From UBA4055 sp036721445 (lineage in GTDB: Bacteria; UBA4055), in the NCBI GenBank assembly GCA_036721445.1, contig DAIMKZ010000078.1, positions 1 through 11,147 on the forward strand: a stretch of 11,147 nucleotides of DNA. Direction: 5' to 3'. Made by a program: the position numbers and the translations under genes. Positions 1 through 6,331 of this stretch are shown piece by piece. Each line of letters begins with the position of its first letter. Position 1 is the first letter of the stretch. Below the pieces are notes generated by a model that saw only the letters and a program-made list of their open reading frames with translations, had not been told where the DNA came from and ran no database searches.

Positions 1-38
1 GAGTAGAGTAGAGTAGAGTAGAGTAGAGTAGAGTAGAG
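1..38. repeat. Pentanucleotide tandem array (GAGTA)n
   Basis: Seven perfect copies of GAGTA fill positions 1-35. A partial copy (GAG) follows before the pattern breaks into AT-rich DNA. The array starts at the first base, so its true length is unknown. Because 5 and 3 share no factor, TAG stops fall in all three + strand frames, so it cannot be coding on that strand. On the minus strand the repeat has no stops and would read as a repeating Tyr-Ser-Thr-Leu-Leu. A minus-strand frame open from about position 89 (TTG) runs into it, but has no convincing start. It could be a slippage-prone microsatellite, the edge of a longer low-complexity tract, or an assembly-end artefact. Confidence 0.9.
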
Positions 39-159
39 ATTAATCTTTAATTGTGAAAAATATAATATAACGAAATACTTACTGTTCAATTATGGATACT
101 TCTCTCTTTCAGGTATTTATTTACTAATTATATATTCATTAAAATATTAAGTCAAGACA

Positions 160-183
160 AAAAGGTATTTCTTTTCACCTTTT
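160..183. terminator. Weak A/T-rich hairpin upstream of the obg promoter
   Basis: AAAAGGT (160-166) can pair with ACCTTTT (177-183) across a 10-nt loop, and a T-rich run follows. The stem has only two G-C pairs, so it would be a poor terminator. It could end transcription arriving from the left or simply be AT-rich spacer. It sits directly next to the proposed obg -35 element, so a role as an operator half-site cannot be excluded. I see no gene in 39-239. Confidence 0.2.
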
Positions 184-185
184 AT

Positions 186-217
186 TTTGCTATTAAAGGC
201 CCGAAGTTTTATATTTG
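186..217 (+). promoter_or_regulatory. Predicted obg promoter
   Basis: A -35-like TTGCTA (187-192) is separated by 17 bp from a -10-like TATATT (210-215). The same bases also fit the Bacteroidota-type promoter pattern: TTTG at 186-189, 20 bp, then TATATTTG at 210-217, which matches TAnnTTTG exactly. A transcript would start near 222, giving a leader of about 18 nt. It would include the Shine-Dalgarno-like AGGGA (230-234), five bases before the obg ATG. Confidence 0.55.
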
Positions 218-239
218 CCCAATAACTACAGGGATAAAT

Positions 240-1226
240 ATGTTCGTAGATTTTGTAAATATTACCGTGAAATCCGGCAGCGGGGGAAAAGGGAAAGTCG
301 CCTTCAGAAGAGAAAAATTCGTGCCTAGAGGGACACCGAACGGAGGAGACGGCGGCAGGGGAGGAGATATCATCTTCGAGGGTGATGTGAATATGAACAC
401 ACTTCTTGATTTTACACTCAACAGGAAATTCATTGCCGAGAACGGTCACGACGGCGACATGAACGACATGAGCGGGAAGGGCGGCAAGAGCATCGTGATC
501 AAAGTGCCTCTGGGAACTGTTGTTTCAGACAGTGAAACGGGAGAAGTATACCTCGACGTCTCTGAAGATAAAAAACACTATTTATTTCTGGAAGGCGGAA
601 AAGGCGGTTGGGGGAACGCTCATTTTAAAACTGCGACAAGGCAGGCTCCCAAATATGCCCAGAGCGGATTAAGCGGAGAAGAAAAGCATCTGATCCTCGA
701 GCTTAAAGTTCTGGCTGATGTAGGGCTTGTAGGATTCCCTAATGCGGGAAAATCAACTCTTCTATCAGTACTTTCCAACGCAAGGCCGAAGATAGCGGAT
801 TATCCTTTCACAACACTGTTTCCCAATCTCGGAATAGTCAAATATGAAAATTATAAAAGTTTCGTTATGGCCGATATTCCGGGGCTGATCAAGGGTGCAA
901 GCGAAGGAAAAGGGCTCGGGCTCAGATTTTTAAAGCATATAGAAAGAACAAAAGTTCTTGTTTACCTTATCACTGCTGATTCTGAGGATTATAAAAAAGA
1001 TTTCAAAGTGCTTCAGAACGAACTTTTTACGTACAGCGATATTATGCGTGAAAAACCTTTTATGGTCATAATGTCCAAAAAAGATCTTCTTGAAAAACCG
1101 TATAAAGGAAAATTTTTCGATCACAAGATATCGTCATTCAGCAACGAGGGACTTGACGAGCTTAAACTTATGATAGCTGAAAAGATAAAAGAGACAGAAA
1201 CTCCTGTTCCGGTCTGGGAAAAATAA
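240..1226 (+). CDS. obg: GTPase Obg (CgtA), short form without OCT domain
   Basis: This is the essential Obg-family GTPase that binds the large ribosomal subunit and links ribosome maturation to growth and stress. Residues 1 to about 158 form the glycine-rich Obg fold, with repeated GG-rich turns such as PNGGDGGRGGD. The G domain follows, with G1 GFPNAGKS at 165-172, the switch I threonines in PFTTLFP around 190-195, G3 DIPG at 212-215 and a G5-like SSFSNEGLDEL. The G4 motif reads SKKD (279-282) instead of the usual NKxD, a tolerated variant. At 328 aa the protein lacks the C-terminal OCT domain of longer homologues, as in Bacteroidota Obg. The start is supported by AGGGA at 230-234 and by the typical MFVDF N-terminus. 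rplU and rpmA, often found just upstream, are not in the window. The gene ends in a strong terminator and is probably transcribed alone. Confidence 0.97.
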   Translation: MFVDFVNITVKSGSGGKGKVAFRREKFVPRGTPNGGDGGRGGDIIFEGDVNMNTLLDFTLNRKFIAENGHDGDMNDMSGKGGKSIVIKVPLGTVVSDSETGEVYLDVSEDKKHYLFLEGGKGGWGNAHFKTATRQAPKYAQSGLSGEEKHLILELKVLADVGLVGFPNAGKSTLLSVLSNARPKIADYPFTTLFPNLGIVKYENYKSFVMADIPGLIKGASEGKGLGLRFLKHIERTKVLVYLITADSEDYKKDFKVLQNELFTYSDIMREKPFMVIMSKKDLLEKPYKGKFFDHKISSFSNEGLDELKLMIAEKIKETETPVPVWEK

Positions 1227-1247
1227 AAAAAAGTAAATATTTTTTTG

Positions 1248-1285
1248 GGCGTGTCACGATTTGACACGCCTTTTGTGTTATTTTT
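1248..1285 (+). terminator. Intrinsic terminator after obg
   Basis: GGCGTGTCA (1248-1256) pairs perfectly with TGACACGCC (1262-1270) across the 5-nt loop CGATT, with a further G-T wobble at the base. TTTT and a second T run (1281-1285) follow. The 9-bp GC-rich stem plus T tract is a classic rho-independent terminator 21 nt after the obg stop. The TTGACA at 1261-1266 inside the stem looks like a -35 element, but no -10 lies 16-18 bp downstream. Confidence 0.8.
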
Positions 1286-1297
1286 CCGAAAAACATC

Positions 1298-1303
1298 GGA
1301 GGA
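1298..1303 (+). promoter_or_regulatory. Ribosome binding site for the dprA GTG start
   Basis: GGAGGA lies three bases before GTG at 1307. It is the strongest Shine-Dalgarno match in the window and is what fixes the non-ATG start of dprA, where no in-frame ATG is nearby. Confidence 0.75.
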
Positions 1304-1306
1304 AAG

Positions 1307-2428
1307 GTGACAGCGGATCGGTTTAGAGAAATTCTAAAGCTTGAATCGGTAAAAAATATTACCGGCGCATCTATCAATAAACTTCTGTCGTCATGCAGAA
1401 CAGCGGAAGAGTGCCGGGAATTACCGGATGAAGAACTTCAGGTCAACGGAATATCGGCCAGCGGAATACAAAACCTGAGGAAAGCAGTATTCGACGATTT
1501 TGTTTACCGTGATCAGATGGTAAAACTGAATAAGTTCCAGGATTACGGGCTGGTGACGGTGTTTGACGAAGACTATCCTGACAACCTGAAGAACATCTAT
1601 GATCCGCCCCTGTACCTTTTCTACGAAGGCGTGCTGAGCGAAAAGGATGACATATCCGTCGCCGTAGTGGGTTCAAGGGCTGTGACGAAGTCCGGAGCCC
1701 AGACGATAGGCAGGCTTTCAAGGGAACTCGCGGAGGCGGGATATGTCATCGTCAGCGGGCTGGCGATGGGGGCGGACACTGTCGCGCACAAGGGCGCGCT
1801 GGAGGCGGGAAAAAGGACGGTCGCGGTTCTGGGCTCAGGAATTGACTGCGGGGTTAATCTCGAGAGCAGGACGGTGAGGAGGGCTATAGCCGAGTCGGGA
1901 GGAGCTGTTTTTTCGCCCTTTCTGATAGGCACAAAACCGACGACCTATACTTTTCCCGCAAGGAACCGCGTTATAAGCGGAATAAGTCTGGGTGTTCTTA
2001 TAGGAGAAGCGAAAAAGGATTCAGGCTCGCTTATAACGGCCAACTTTGCGCTCGAGCAGGGAAGAGAGGTGTTCGCCATACCGAACGAGATATTCAGGCC
2101 TAAGTTCGAAGGAGGGAACAATCTTATAAAAACAGGCCAGGCAAAACTTGTTATGTGCGTCGATGATATTATTGACGAAATGCCCGAGCGCGTAAAGAAC
2201 AGAACTTCGGATAAGGCAAGAGCGGTCGAGGAAAAACTTATATCGTTCGCAGACGAAATTGAAGAAAAGATATTCAGTCTGCTTGTTGAAGATTCAAAAA
2301 GCATCGACGAGCTGTCGGATGAATTGCGTCTGGATACAGGAATTCTCATGAGCAAACTCTTCATGCTTGAAATGAATAAATTCATCGTGAGGGGGCACAA
2401 CAATATATTTTCGGTAGCAAGAAAATAG
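1307..2428 (+). CDS. dprA: DNA-processing protein DprA (Smf)
   Basis: DprA binds incoming single-stranded DNA in the cytoplasm and loads RecA on it during natural transformation. Many non-competent bacteria also keep it. The 373-aa protein has a helical SAM-like N-terminal region (about 1-70), then a Rossmann-like DNA-binding core with VAVVGSRAVTKSG (118-130), VSGLAMGAD (149-157) and FPARNRVISG (216-225). A winged-helix-like C-terminal part (about 315-373) ends in an IFSVARK tail. The segment that usually reads GxDxxYPxxN reads GIDCGVNLES here, an unusual variant. Translation starts at GTG with GGAGGA upstream. The gene is isolated by the obg terminator on its left, and no clear promoter is visible in the short gap, so it may rely on read-through or an unrecognised promoter. 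The core coding segment (1681-1920) is about 62% GC by hand count, well above its neighbours. No other competence genes are present. Confidence 0.95.
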   Translation: MTADRFREILKLESVKNITGASINKLLSSCRTAEECRELPDEELQVNGISASGIQNLRKAVFDDFVYRDQMVKLNKFQDYGLVTVFDEDYPDNLKNIYDPPLYLFYEGVLSEKDDISVAVVGSRAVTKSGAQTIGRLSRELAEAGYVIVSGLAMGADTVAHKGALEAGKRTVAVLGSGIDCGVNLESRTVRRAIAESGGAVFSPFLIGTKPTTYTFPARNRVISGISLGVLIGEAKKDSGSLITANFALEQGREVFAIPNEIFRPKFEGGNNLIKTGQAKLVMCVDDIIDEMPERVKNRTSDKARAVEEKLISFADEIEEKIFSLLVEDSKSIDELSDELRLDTGILMSKLFMLEMNKFIVRGHNNIFSVARK

Positions 2429-2445
2429 CGGCATCAAATTACGGC

Positions 2446-2474
2446 TTGATAAAAACACGGTTTTTTATTATACT
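2446..2474 (+). promoter_or_regulatory. Predicted queC promoter
   Basis: TTGATA (2446-2451), a 17-bp spacer and TATACT (2469-2474) form a near-consensus housekeeping-sigma promoter. Extended to TATACTTG (2469-2476), it is one base from the Bacteroidota TAnnTTTG element. It lies just after dprA and predicts transcription starting around 2481. That argues against translation from the in-frame TTG at 2446, which is part of the -35 box. Confidence 0.6.
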
Positions 2475-2505
2475 TGAAGAGATGTTGAACATGCGCGGGA
2501 AAATG

Positions 2506-3180
2506 ATGAAAAAAGCTGTTGTGCTGTTATCGGGGGGACTGGATTCGACCACCTGTCTTGCTATTGCCAGAGACAGAGGGTTCGAAGTCTATGCGCTTTC
2601 TTTCGATTACGGTCAGAAGCACTCCGTTGAGCTTGAACTTGCTTCATACAACGCCGGAAAATTCGGAGCCGCAGAACACAAAACAGCGCATCTGGACAGA
2701 GAATTCTTCAAGGCTTCATCCCTTACCGACCATAATGTAAAAGTAAAAAAAGACAGCTTTGATTCTACGAAAATACCGGATTCTTATGTTCCGGCAAGGA
2801 ATACGATATTTCTCAGTTACGCTATGGCTTATGCGGAAACGATCGGGGCCGAAGCGGTTTTTATCGGTGTGAACAGCCTGGATTATTCAGGTTATCCGGA
2901 CTGCAGGCCGGAGTATATCGCGGCATATCAAAAAGTCGCTGATCTCGCGCTTAAAAGTTCCGTCGAGACCGGTTTTAGAGTAATTATCGAAACTCCTCTC
3001 ATAAGTATGACCAAAGCCGAAATAATAAGAACTGGGAAAAGTCTCGATGTCGATTACTCAAAGACCGTATCATGTTACGAGCCTGTTCTCGGTAAAGCCT
3101 GCGGACACTGCGACAGCTGTACTTTGAGAAGGAAAGGGTTCGAAGAGTCAGGTTATGAAGATGAAACAGCGTATGTTTAA
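2506..3180 (+). CDS. queC: 7-cyano-7-deazaguanine synthase QueC
   Basis: QueC converts 7-carboxy-7-deazaguanine to preQ0 using ATP and ammonia, the last step before preQ0 reduction on the way to queuosine in tRNA. The PP-loop ATP-binding motif SGGLDST is at residues 9-15, VPARNT at 95-100 and a SLDYSGYPDCRPEY substrate segment follows. A C-terminal zinc site has Cys190, Cys199, Cys202 and Cys205 (pattern C-x8-C-x2-C-x2-C). I chose ATG 2506 (224 aa) because it gives the family-typical MKKAVVLLSGG start, has GGGA five bases upstream and lies in the predicted transcript. ATG 2503, 2491 and 2482 and TTG 2446 are in-frame alternatives, and the stretch from 2446 to 2505 does not look like QueC sequence. 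The other queuosine genes (queD, queE, queF) are not in the window. The next gene starts 17 nt later and is probably co-transcribed. Confidence 0.96.
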   Translation: MKKAVVLLSGGLDSTTCLAIARDRGFEVYALSFDYGQKHSVELELASYNAGKFGAAEHKTAHLDREFFKASSLTDHNVKVKKDSFDSTKIPDSYVPARNTIFLSYAMAYAETIGAEAVFIGVNSLDYSGYPDCRPEYIAAYQKVADLALKSSVETGFRVIIETPLISMTKAEIIRTGKSLDVDYSKTVSCYEPVLGKACGHCDSCTLRRKGFEESGYEDETAYV

Positions 3181-3197
3181 ATAACGAAAAGCCAGGT

Positions 3198-4139
3198 ATG
3201 AAAAAAATATTATTCAATCTTGTACTCATAGGTTTATTATCGATTTCTCAGGCTCAGACTGCAAAATTTACCAAAAAGACTGATTTCAGTAAATCTTTTA
3301 AGAACAGATTCAAAGATTATTCTGCCGTAATGCTGGCCGACCTTAACGGAGGCAGGATATTTTTCGAGCAAAACGCTTATAATAATTACGAAATAGCTTC
3401 CGTAACGAAAATGATGTCGATCCTGCTGGTAGTCGAGGAGATTAAAAACGGAAAGCTTTCTTTGAAAGATACCCTCAGGACATCGACTGCGGCTTCAAAG
3501 ATCGGAGGGTCTCAGATTTACCTGCGGGAACACGAAGAGATGTCTGTTGAAGACCTTCTGAAATCTGTGATCATGAAATCTGCGAATGACGCTACCACAG
3601 TTCTCGCCGAGAAGATTGGCGGAGAAGGGAAAGTGCCTCTTTTCGTGAACATGATGAATTCAAGAGCAAAACAGCTGGGGATGGAGAATACGATTTTTTA
3701 TTACCCTCACGGGCTTCCGCCTTCAAGAAAGAACAGGAAGAACAACAAGGGCGCGAATCTGTCGACCTGCTATGATCTTGTACTCCTTGCACAAGAGATG
3801 CTGAAACATCCTCTCATTTTAAAGTACAGTTCAAGATGGACAGACAGCGTAAGAGAGGGAAAGAACAGGTTCGATCTCAGGAATACGAGCAGGCTGATAA
3901 AGGATTATCCCTACTTTGACGGACTAAAGACCGGTTTTTACGATAAAGCTGGTTTCTGCATAGTGGCAACTGCCAAAAAAGATGAGGACAGGCTTGTAGC
4001 AGTAGTTCTTGGTTCCCGCAGCATGAAGGGGAGAGACAAGTTCATCAACGATCTTGTTACATGGGGCTTTTCCGAACTCGAGGCCGAAAGAGCTCCCGAG
4101 CCTGTAGTAGATAAAGCCGGTACAGGGACATTAAAGTGA
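3198..4139 (+). CDS. D-alanyl-D-alanine carboxypeptidase, peptidase S11 family
   Basis: This is a penicillin-binding-protein-type serine peptidase that removes the terminal D-Ala from peptidoglycan pentapeptides outside the inner membrane. All three active-site motifs are present: SVTK at 68-71 (Ser68 nucleophile, Lys71), SAN at 128-130 and KTG at 244-246. Residues 1-19 form a signal peptide with likely cleavage after SQA. At 313 aa it is only the catalytic domain: the C-terminal beta domain and amphipathic membrane anchor of DacA/PBP5 (about 400 aa) are absent, so the product is probably soluble in the periplasm. It follows queC by 17 nt with a weak AGG upstream, so it is likely co-transcribed. 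Its 3' end overlaps the opposing radical SAM gene by 9 nt. I leave the gene symbol blank because dacA, dacC, dacD and dacF cannot be told apart here. Confidence 0.93.
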   Translation: MKKILFNLVLIGLLSISQAQTAKFTKKTDFSKSFKNRFKDYSAVMLADLNGGRIFFEQNAYNNYEIASVTKMMSILLVVEEIKNGKLSLKDTLRTSTAASKIGGSQIYLREHEEMSVEDLLKSVIMKSANDATTVLAEKIGGEGKVPLFVNMMNSRAKQLGMENTIFYYPHGLPPSRKNRKNNKGANLSTCYDLVLLAQEMLKHPLILKYSSRWTDSVREGKNRFDLRNTSRLIKDYPYFDGLKTGFYDKAGFCIVATAKKDEDRLVAVVLGSRSMKGRDKFINDLVTWGFSELEAERAPEPVVDKAGTGTLK

Positions 4140-5036
4140 CGAGCCCTGATAAAGGCCGGTCTTTACCATATACTCATGTATTTTTTCTTTGAACACCTCC
4201 GCTATAACACCCCATTTTGGAGCTATAAGCTGATCAGCATGAGCTCTGGACAGATTTCTGTGTATCACAATACTTTTGTCGAGGTATGAGACTGCTTTGG
4301 AAAAGAGTTCAATGTATTTATCCATTTTAAGAGGCTCATATTCTCCGCTGTTGTATATCCTTTCGAGTTCGGTACCTTTTAAAACCTGAAGGTGATGGAT
4401 CTTGATATAATCGGGCTTTAATCTGTTAATTTCGCGAAATGTTCCGTAAACCATTTCGTCAGTTTCACCCGGAAGCCCGATTATCAGGTGAACGCCTGTC
4501 AGAAAATCAGTGTTTTCTCTGATCATTTTAAACGCGTTTAAAAAACAGGCGTAGTCGTGCCCGCGGCCGATTGTCTTGAGCGTTGAGTCGTGAACCGACT
4601 GAAGTCCCAGCTCAAGCCATACATCCCTGTCTCCAGCAGTTCTGATCAGCATTTCCAGCAGTTCAGGATAAATGCTGTCCGGCCGCGTGGAAAGCGCAAG
4701 CACCTTGATCTCAGGATAAGAAAGAGCTTCCCTGAAAGATTTTTCCAGATAACCGATATCGCCGTATGTAGAAGTATTGTCCTGAAAATAAGCGACGAAC
4801 TCATCGGTCGGGTACTTGCGCTTCACATAGGGGAGTCCCTGCTCCATCTGCTCTTTAACCGACACAGCTCCTTTGACGGTCTGCGGAATAAAAGAATCCT
4901 TGTTGCAGAAAATACAGGGAGGTACATTCGGACAGGGTATATGAAGAGTCAGCCCGATCTTTCCCAGCTTTTTGCCATATCTTGCCTTCATGAAAGGCAG
5001 TATTTCTGAGTAGTAATATTTTTCTGATTCTTTCAT
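4131..5036 (-). CDS. Radical SAM protein, TIGR01212 (YhcC-like) family
   Basis: This is a radical S-adenosylmethionine enzyme of the YhcC/TIGR01212 group, whose substrate I do not know. The N-terminal region has the family-like MKARYGKKLGKIGLTLHIPCPN. The iron-sulfur cysteines are Cys35, Cys41 and Cys44 (C-x5-C-x2-C). From memory, YhcC homologues have a longer loop between the first two cysteines (about 11 residues). Downstream come AYFQDNTSTYG (82-92), STRPD (116-120), ELGLQS (142-147) and GLPGE (187-191). A C-terminal IAPKWG segment resembles the family's IAPEW. The protein is 301 aa, close to family length. It is the only minus-strand gene, convergent with the carboxypeptidase gene (9-nt overlap) and divergent from the next gene across 116 bp. 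I could not assign a promoter or a strong Shine-Dalgarno site for it. Confidence 0.92.
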   Translation of the reverse strand: MKESEKYYYSEILPFMKARYGKKLGKIGLTLHIPCPNVPPCIFCNKDSFIPQTVKGAVSVKEQMEQGLPYVKRKYPTDEFVAYFQDNTSTYGDIGYLEKSFREALSYPEIKVLALSTRPDSIYPELLEMLIRTAGDRDVWLELGLQSVHDSTLKTIGRGHDYACFLNAFKMIRENTDFLTGVHLIIGLPGETDEMVYGTFREINRLKPDYIKIHHLQVLKGTELERIYNSGEYEPLKMDKYIELFSKAVSYLDKSIVIHRNLSRAHADQLIAPKWGVIAEVFKEKIHEYMVKTGLYQGSSL

Positions 5037-5094
5037 AACATAAATTTAAGAACGAACAGGACGATTTAAAAGGTAAAACTTCTAAACAATTTTC

Positions 5095-5123
5095 TTGATA
5101 TTAACGATATAAAATCATAATAT
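5095..5123 (+). promoter_or_regulatory. Predicted promoter of the rightward six-gene cluster
   Basis: TTGATA (5095-5100), a 17-bp spacer and TAATAT (5118-5123) lie in the AT-rich divergent gap 5037-5152. The -35 hexamer and spacer length are identical to those upstream of queC. Transcription would start near 5130, leaving a leader of about 23 nt that includes AGGCGG (5143-5148) four bases before the ATG at 5153. Confidence 0.55.
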
Positions 5124-5152
5124 TAATAGCTTAAGTAATTACAGGCGGTATC

Positions 5153-6331
5153 ATGTTCTACAAACCGGATTACGAAGGCGGAAGCATAGTCAACCTGATG
5201 AGTTCGATATCAAAATGCTTCGGTTTAAAACTGAAGTACAGCGAGCTTATTCTTCTTCCGTGCGAAAAGCTTTCGGGATATAAAAATATCATAAACATCG
5301 TTATAGACGGTCTCGGTTATGATTATCTGATGAAGAAAAGGAAGAATTTTCTTAAAGACCACTCTGTCGGCAAGATCACTTCAGTATTTCCAACGACAAC
5401 ATCAGCATGCATCACCAGCTTCGCTACCGGACTTGCCCCGAAAGAGCACGGAGTGACGGGCTGGTACATGAGGCTGAAAAATGAAAAGTACGACATACCT
5501 TCCACAATACTGCTTTTCAGCGACAGAAGGAACGAAGAACCGCTGATAAACAGAGGAATTGAGCCTGAGGATATCTTCATTGATCACAGACTTTCAAAGA
5601 AGATAAAAAATCTAAAAGTATTTCACCCGGAAGCCATAAGTGATTCGGTTTATACAAAGTATCTGCTTTCGGAATCCGAAAAGATAGTTTATAAGGGTAT
5701 TGAGGATATGTTCGACAAATTGACTACCTCGGTGTTATCGAACAAAAGAGAGAAAAATTATTTTTACGCCTATCTTCCTGATCTGGACGCAGTTCTTCAT
5801 AAAGTGGGCAGCAGATCCAAAGAACTGACTAAACTGTTCTACTCGATCTCAAGAAATACAGAAAAATTCGTTTCGGAAATTGAAGGCACTAACTCGATCG
5901 TTATAGTAACTGCGGATCATGGTCTTATTGACGGGGAAGAGGGTAAAAGGCTCAACATGAACGAATTGCCCGAGATAAATAAAATGCTTGAATTCCCTCT
6001 CTGCGGAGAACCGAGAGCGGCATACTGCTATGTTAAGAAGAAATATCTCAAGGATTTTAAGAAGACGGTTGAAGACAGGATCGGACACGCCGTCAAGGTT
6101 TTCTCGAGGGATCAGCTTATAAAAGGCGGATATTACGGTCTTTTTGAAGAGAATAAAGAGCTGAGGGGCAGGATCGGCGATTTCGTGCTCGTCTGCAAAG
6201 AGAATTATGTTATAAAGGATTTTCTAAAGAATGAAAAAGTAAAATGGCACTCGGCGGATCACGGAGGATTAAGCGAAAAAGAGATGTTCGTCCCGCTGAT
6301 AGTCGTAGAATCGGATCAAAGGAGAAACTGA
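5153..6331 (+). CDS. Alkaline phosphatase superfamily phosphodiesterase/nucleotide pyrophosphatase
   Basis: This 392-aa protein is a metal-dependent phosphoester hydrolase of the type I phosphodiesterase/nucleotide pyrophosphatase branch (Pfam Phosphodiest-like). The expected two-metal site is intact: Asp52 in VIDGLG, the nucleophile Thr in FPTTTS (81-83), Asp212 and His216 in LPDLDAVLH, Asp255 and His256 in ADHG, and His370 in SADHGG. GLAPKEHGVTGW (93-104) is also typical. No signal peptide or membrane segment is evident, so it is probably cytoplasmic. The natural substrate cannot be read from the sequence. Nucleotides, phospholipid-like diesters and phosphonates are all used by relatives. 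The start is supported by AGGCGG at 5143-5148. It is the first gene of a tight cluster, and its TGA shares one base with the nadC ATG. Confidence 0.9.
   Translation: MFYKPDYEGGSIVNLMSSISKCFGLKLKYSELILLPCEKLSGYKNIINIVIDGLGYDYLMKKRKNFLKDHSVGKITSVFPTTTSACITSFATGLAPKEHGVTGWYMRLKNEKYDIPSTILLFSDRRNEEPLINRGIEPEDIFIDHRLSKKIKNLKVFHPEAISDSVYTKYLLSESEKIVYKGIEDMFDKLTTSVLSNKREKNYFYAYLPDLDAVLHKVGSRSKELTKLFYSISRNTEKFVSEIEGTNSIVIVTADHGLIDGEEGKRLNMNELPEINKMLEFPLCGEPRAAYCYVKKKYLKDFKKTVEDRIGHAVKVFSRDQLIKGGYYGLFEENKELRGRIGDFVLVCKENYVIKDFLKNEKVKWHSADHGGLSEKEMFVPLIVVESDQRRN

Noticed and set aside
1261..1266. Perfect TTGACA resembling a -35 box for dprA
   Set aside because: It forms the 3' arm of the obg terminator stem, and no -10-like hexamer lies 16-18 bp downstream.
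1945..2403. 152-codon minus-strand frame opposite dprA
   Set aside because: It is Ser/Leu-rich with no domain signature, and dprA has clear family motifs over the same DNA.
2519..2740. 73-codon + strand frame inside queC
   Set aside because: It overlaps queC entirely in another frame, has no family signature and is a shadow of the real gene.
4117..4159. Possible bidirectional terminator at the convergent junction (CAGGG 4123-4127 with CCCTG 4144-4148, outer CCGG pairs)
   Set aside because: The stem is short and interrupted, the loop is 16 nt, and neither side has a T tract.
5037..5152. Minus-strand promoter for the radical SAM gene
   Set aside because: Several AT-rich hexamers exist, but none has both a -35-like and a -10-like box at workable spacing, so none could be preferred.
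6244..6330. 29-codon N-terminal extension of nadC
   Set aside because: It overlaps the end of the upstream gene, encodes basic sequence unlike NadC, and ATG 6331 has a good ribosome site.
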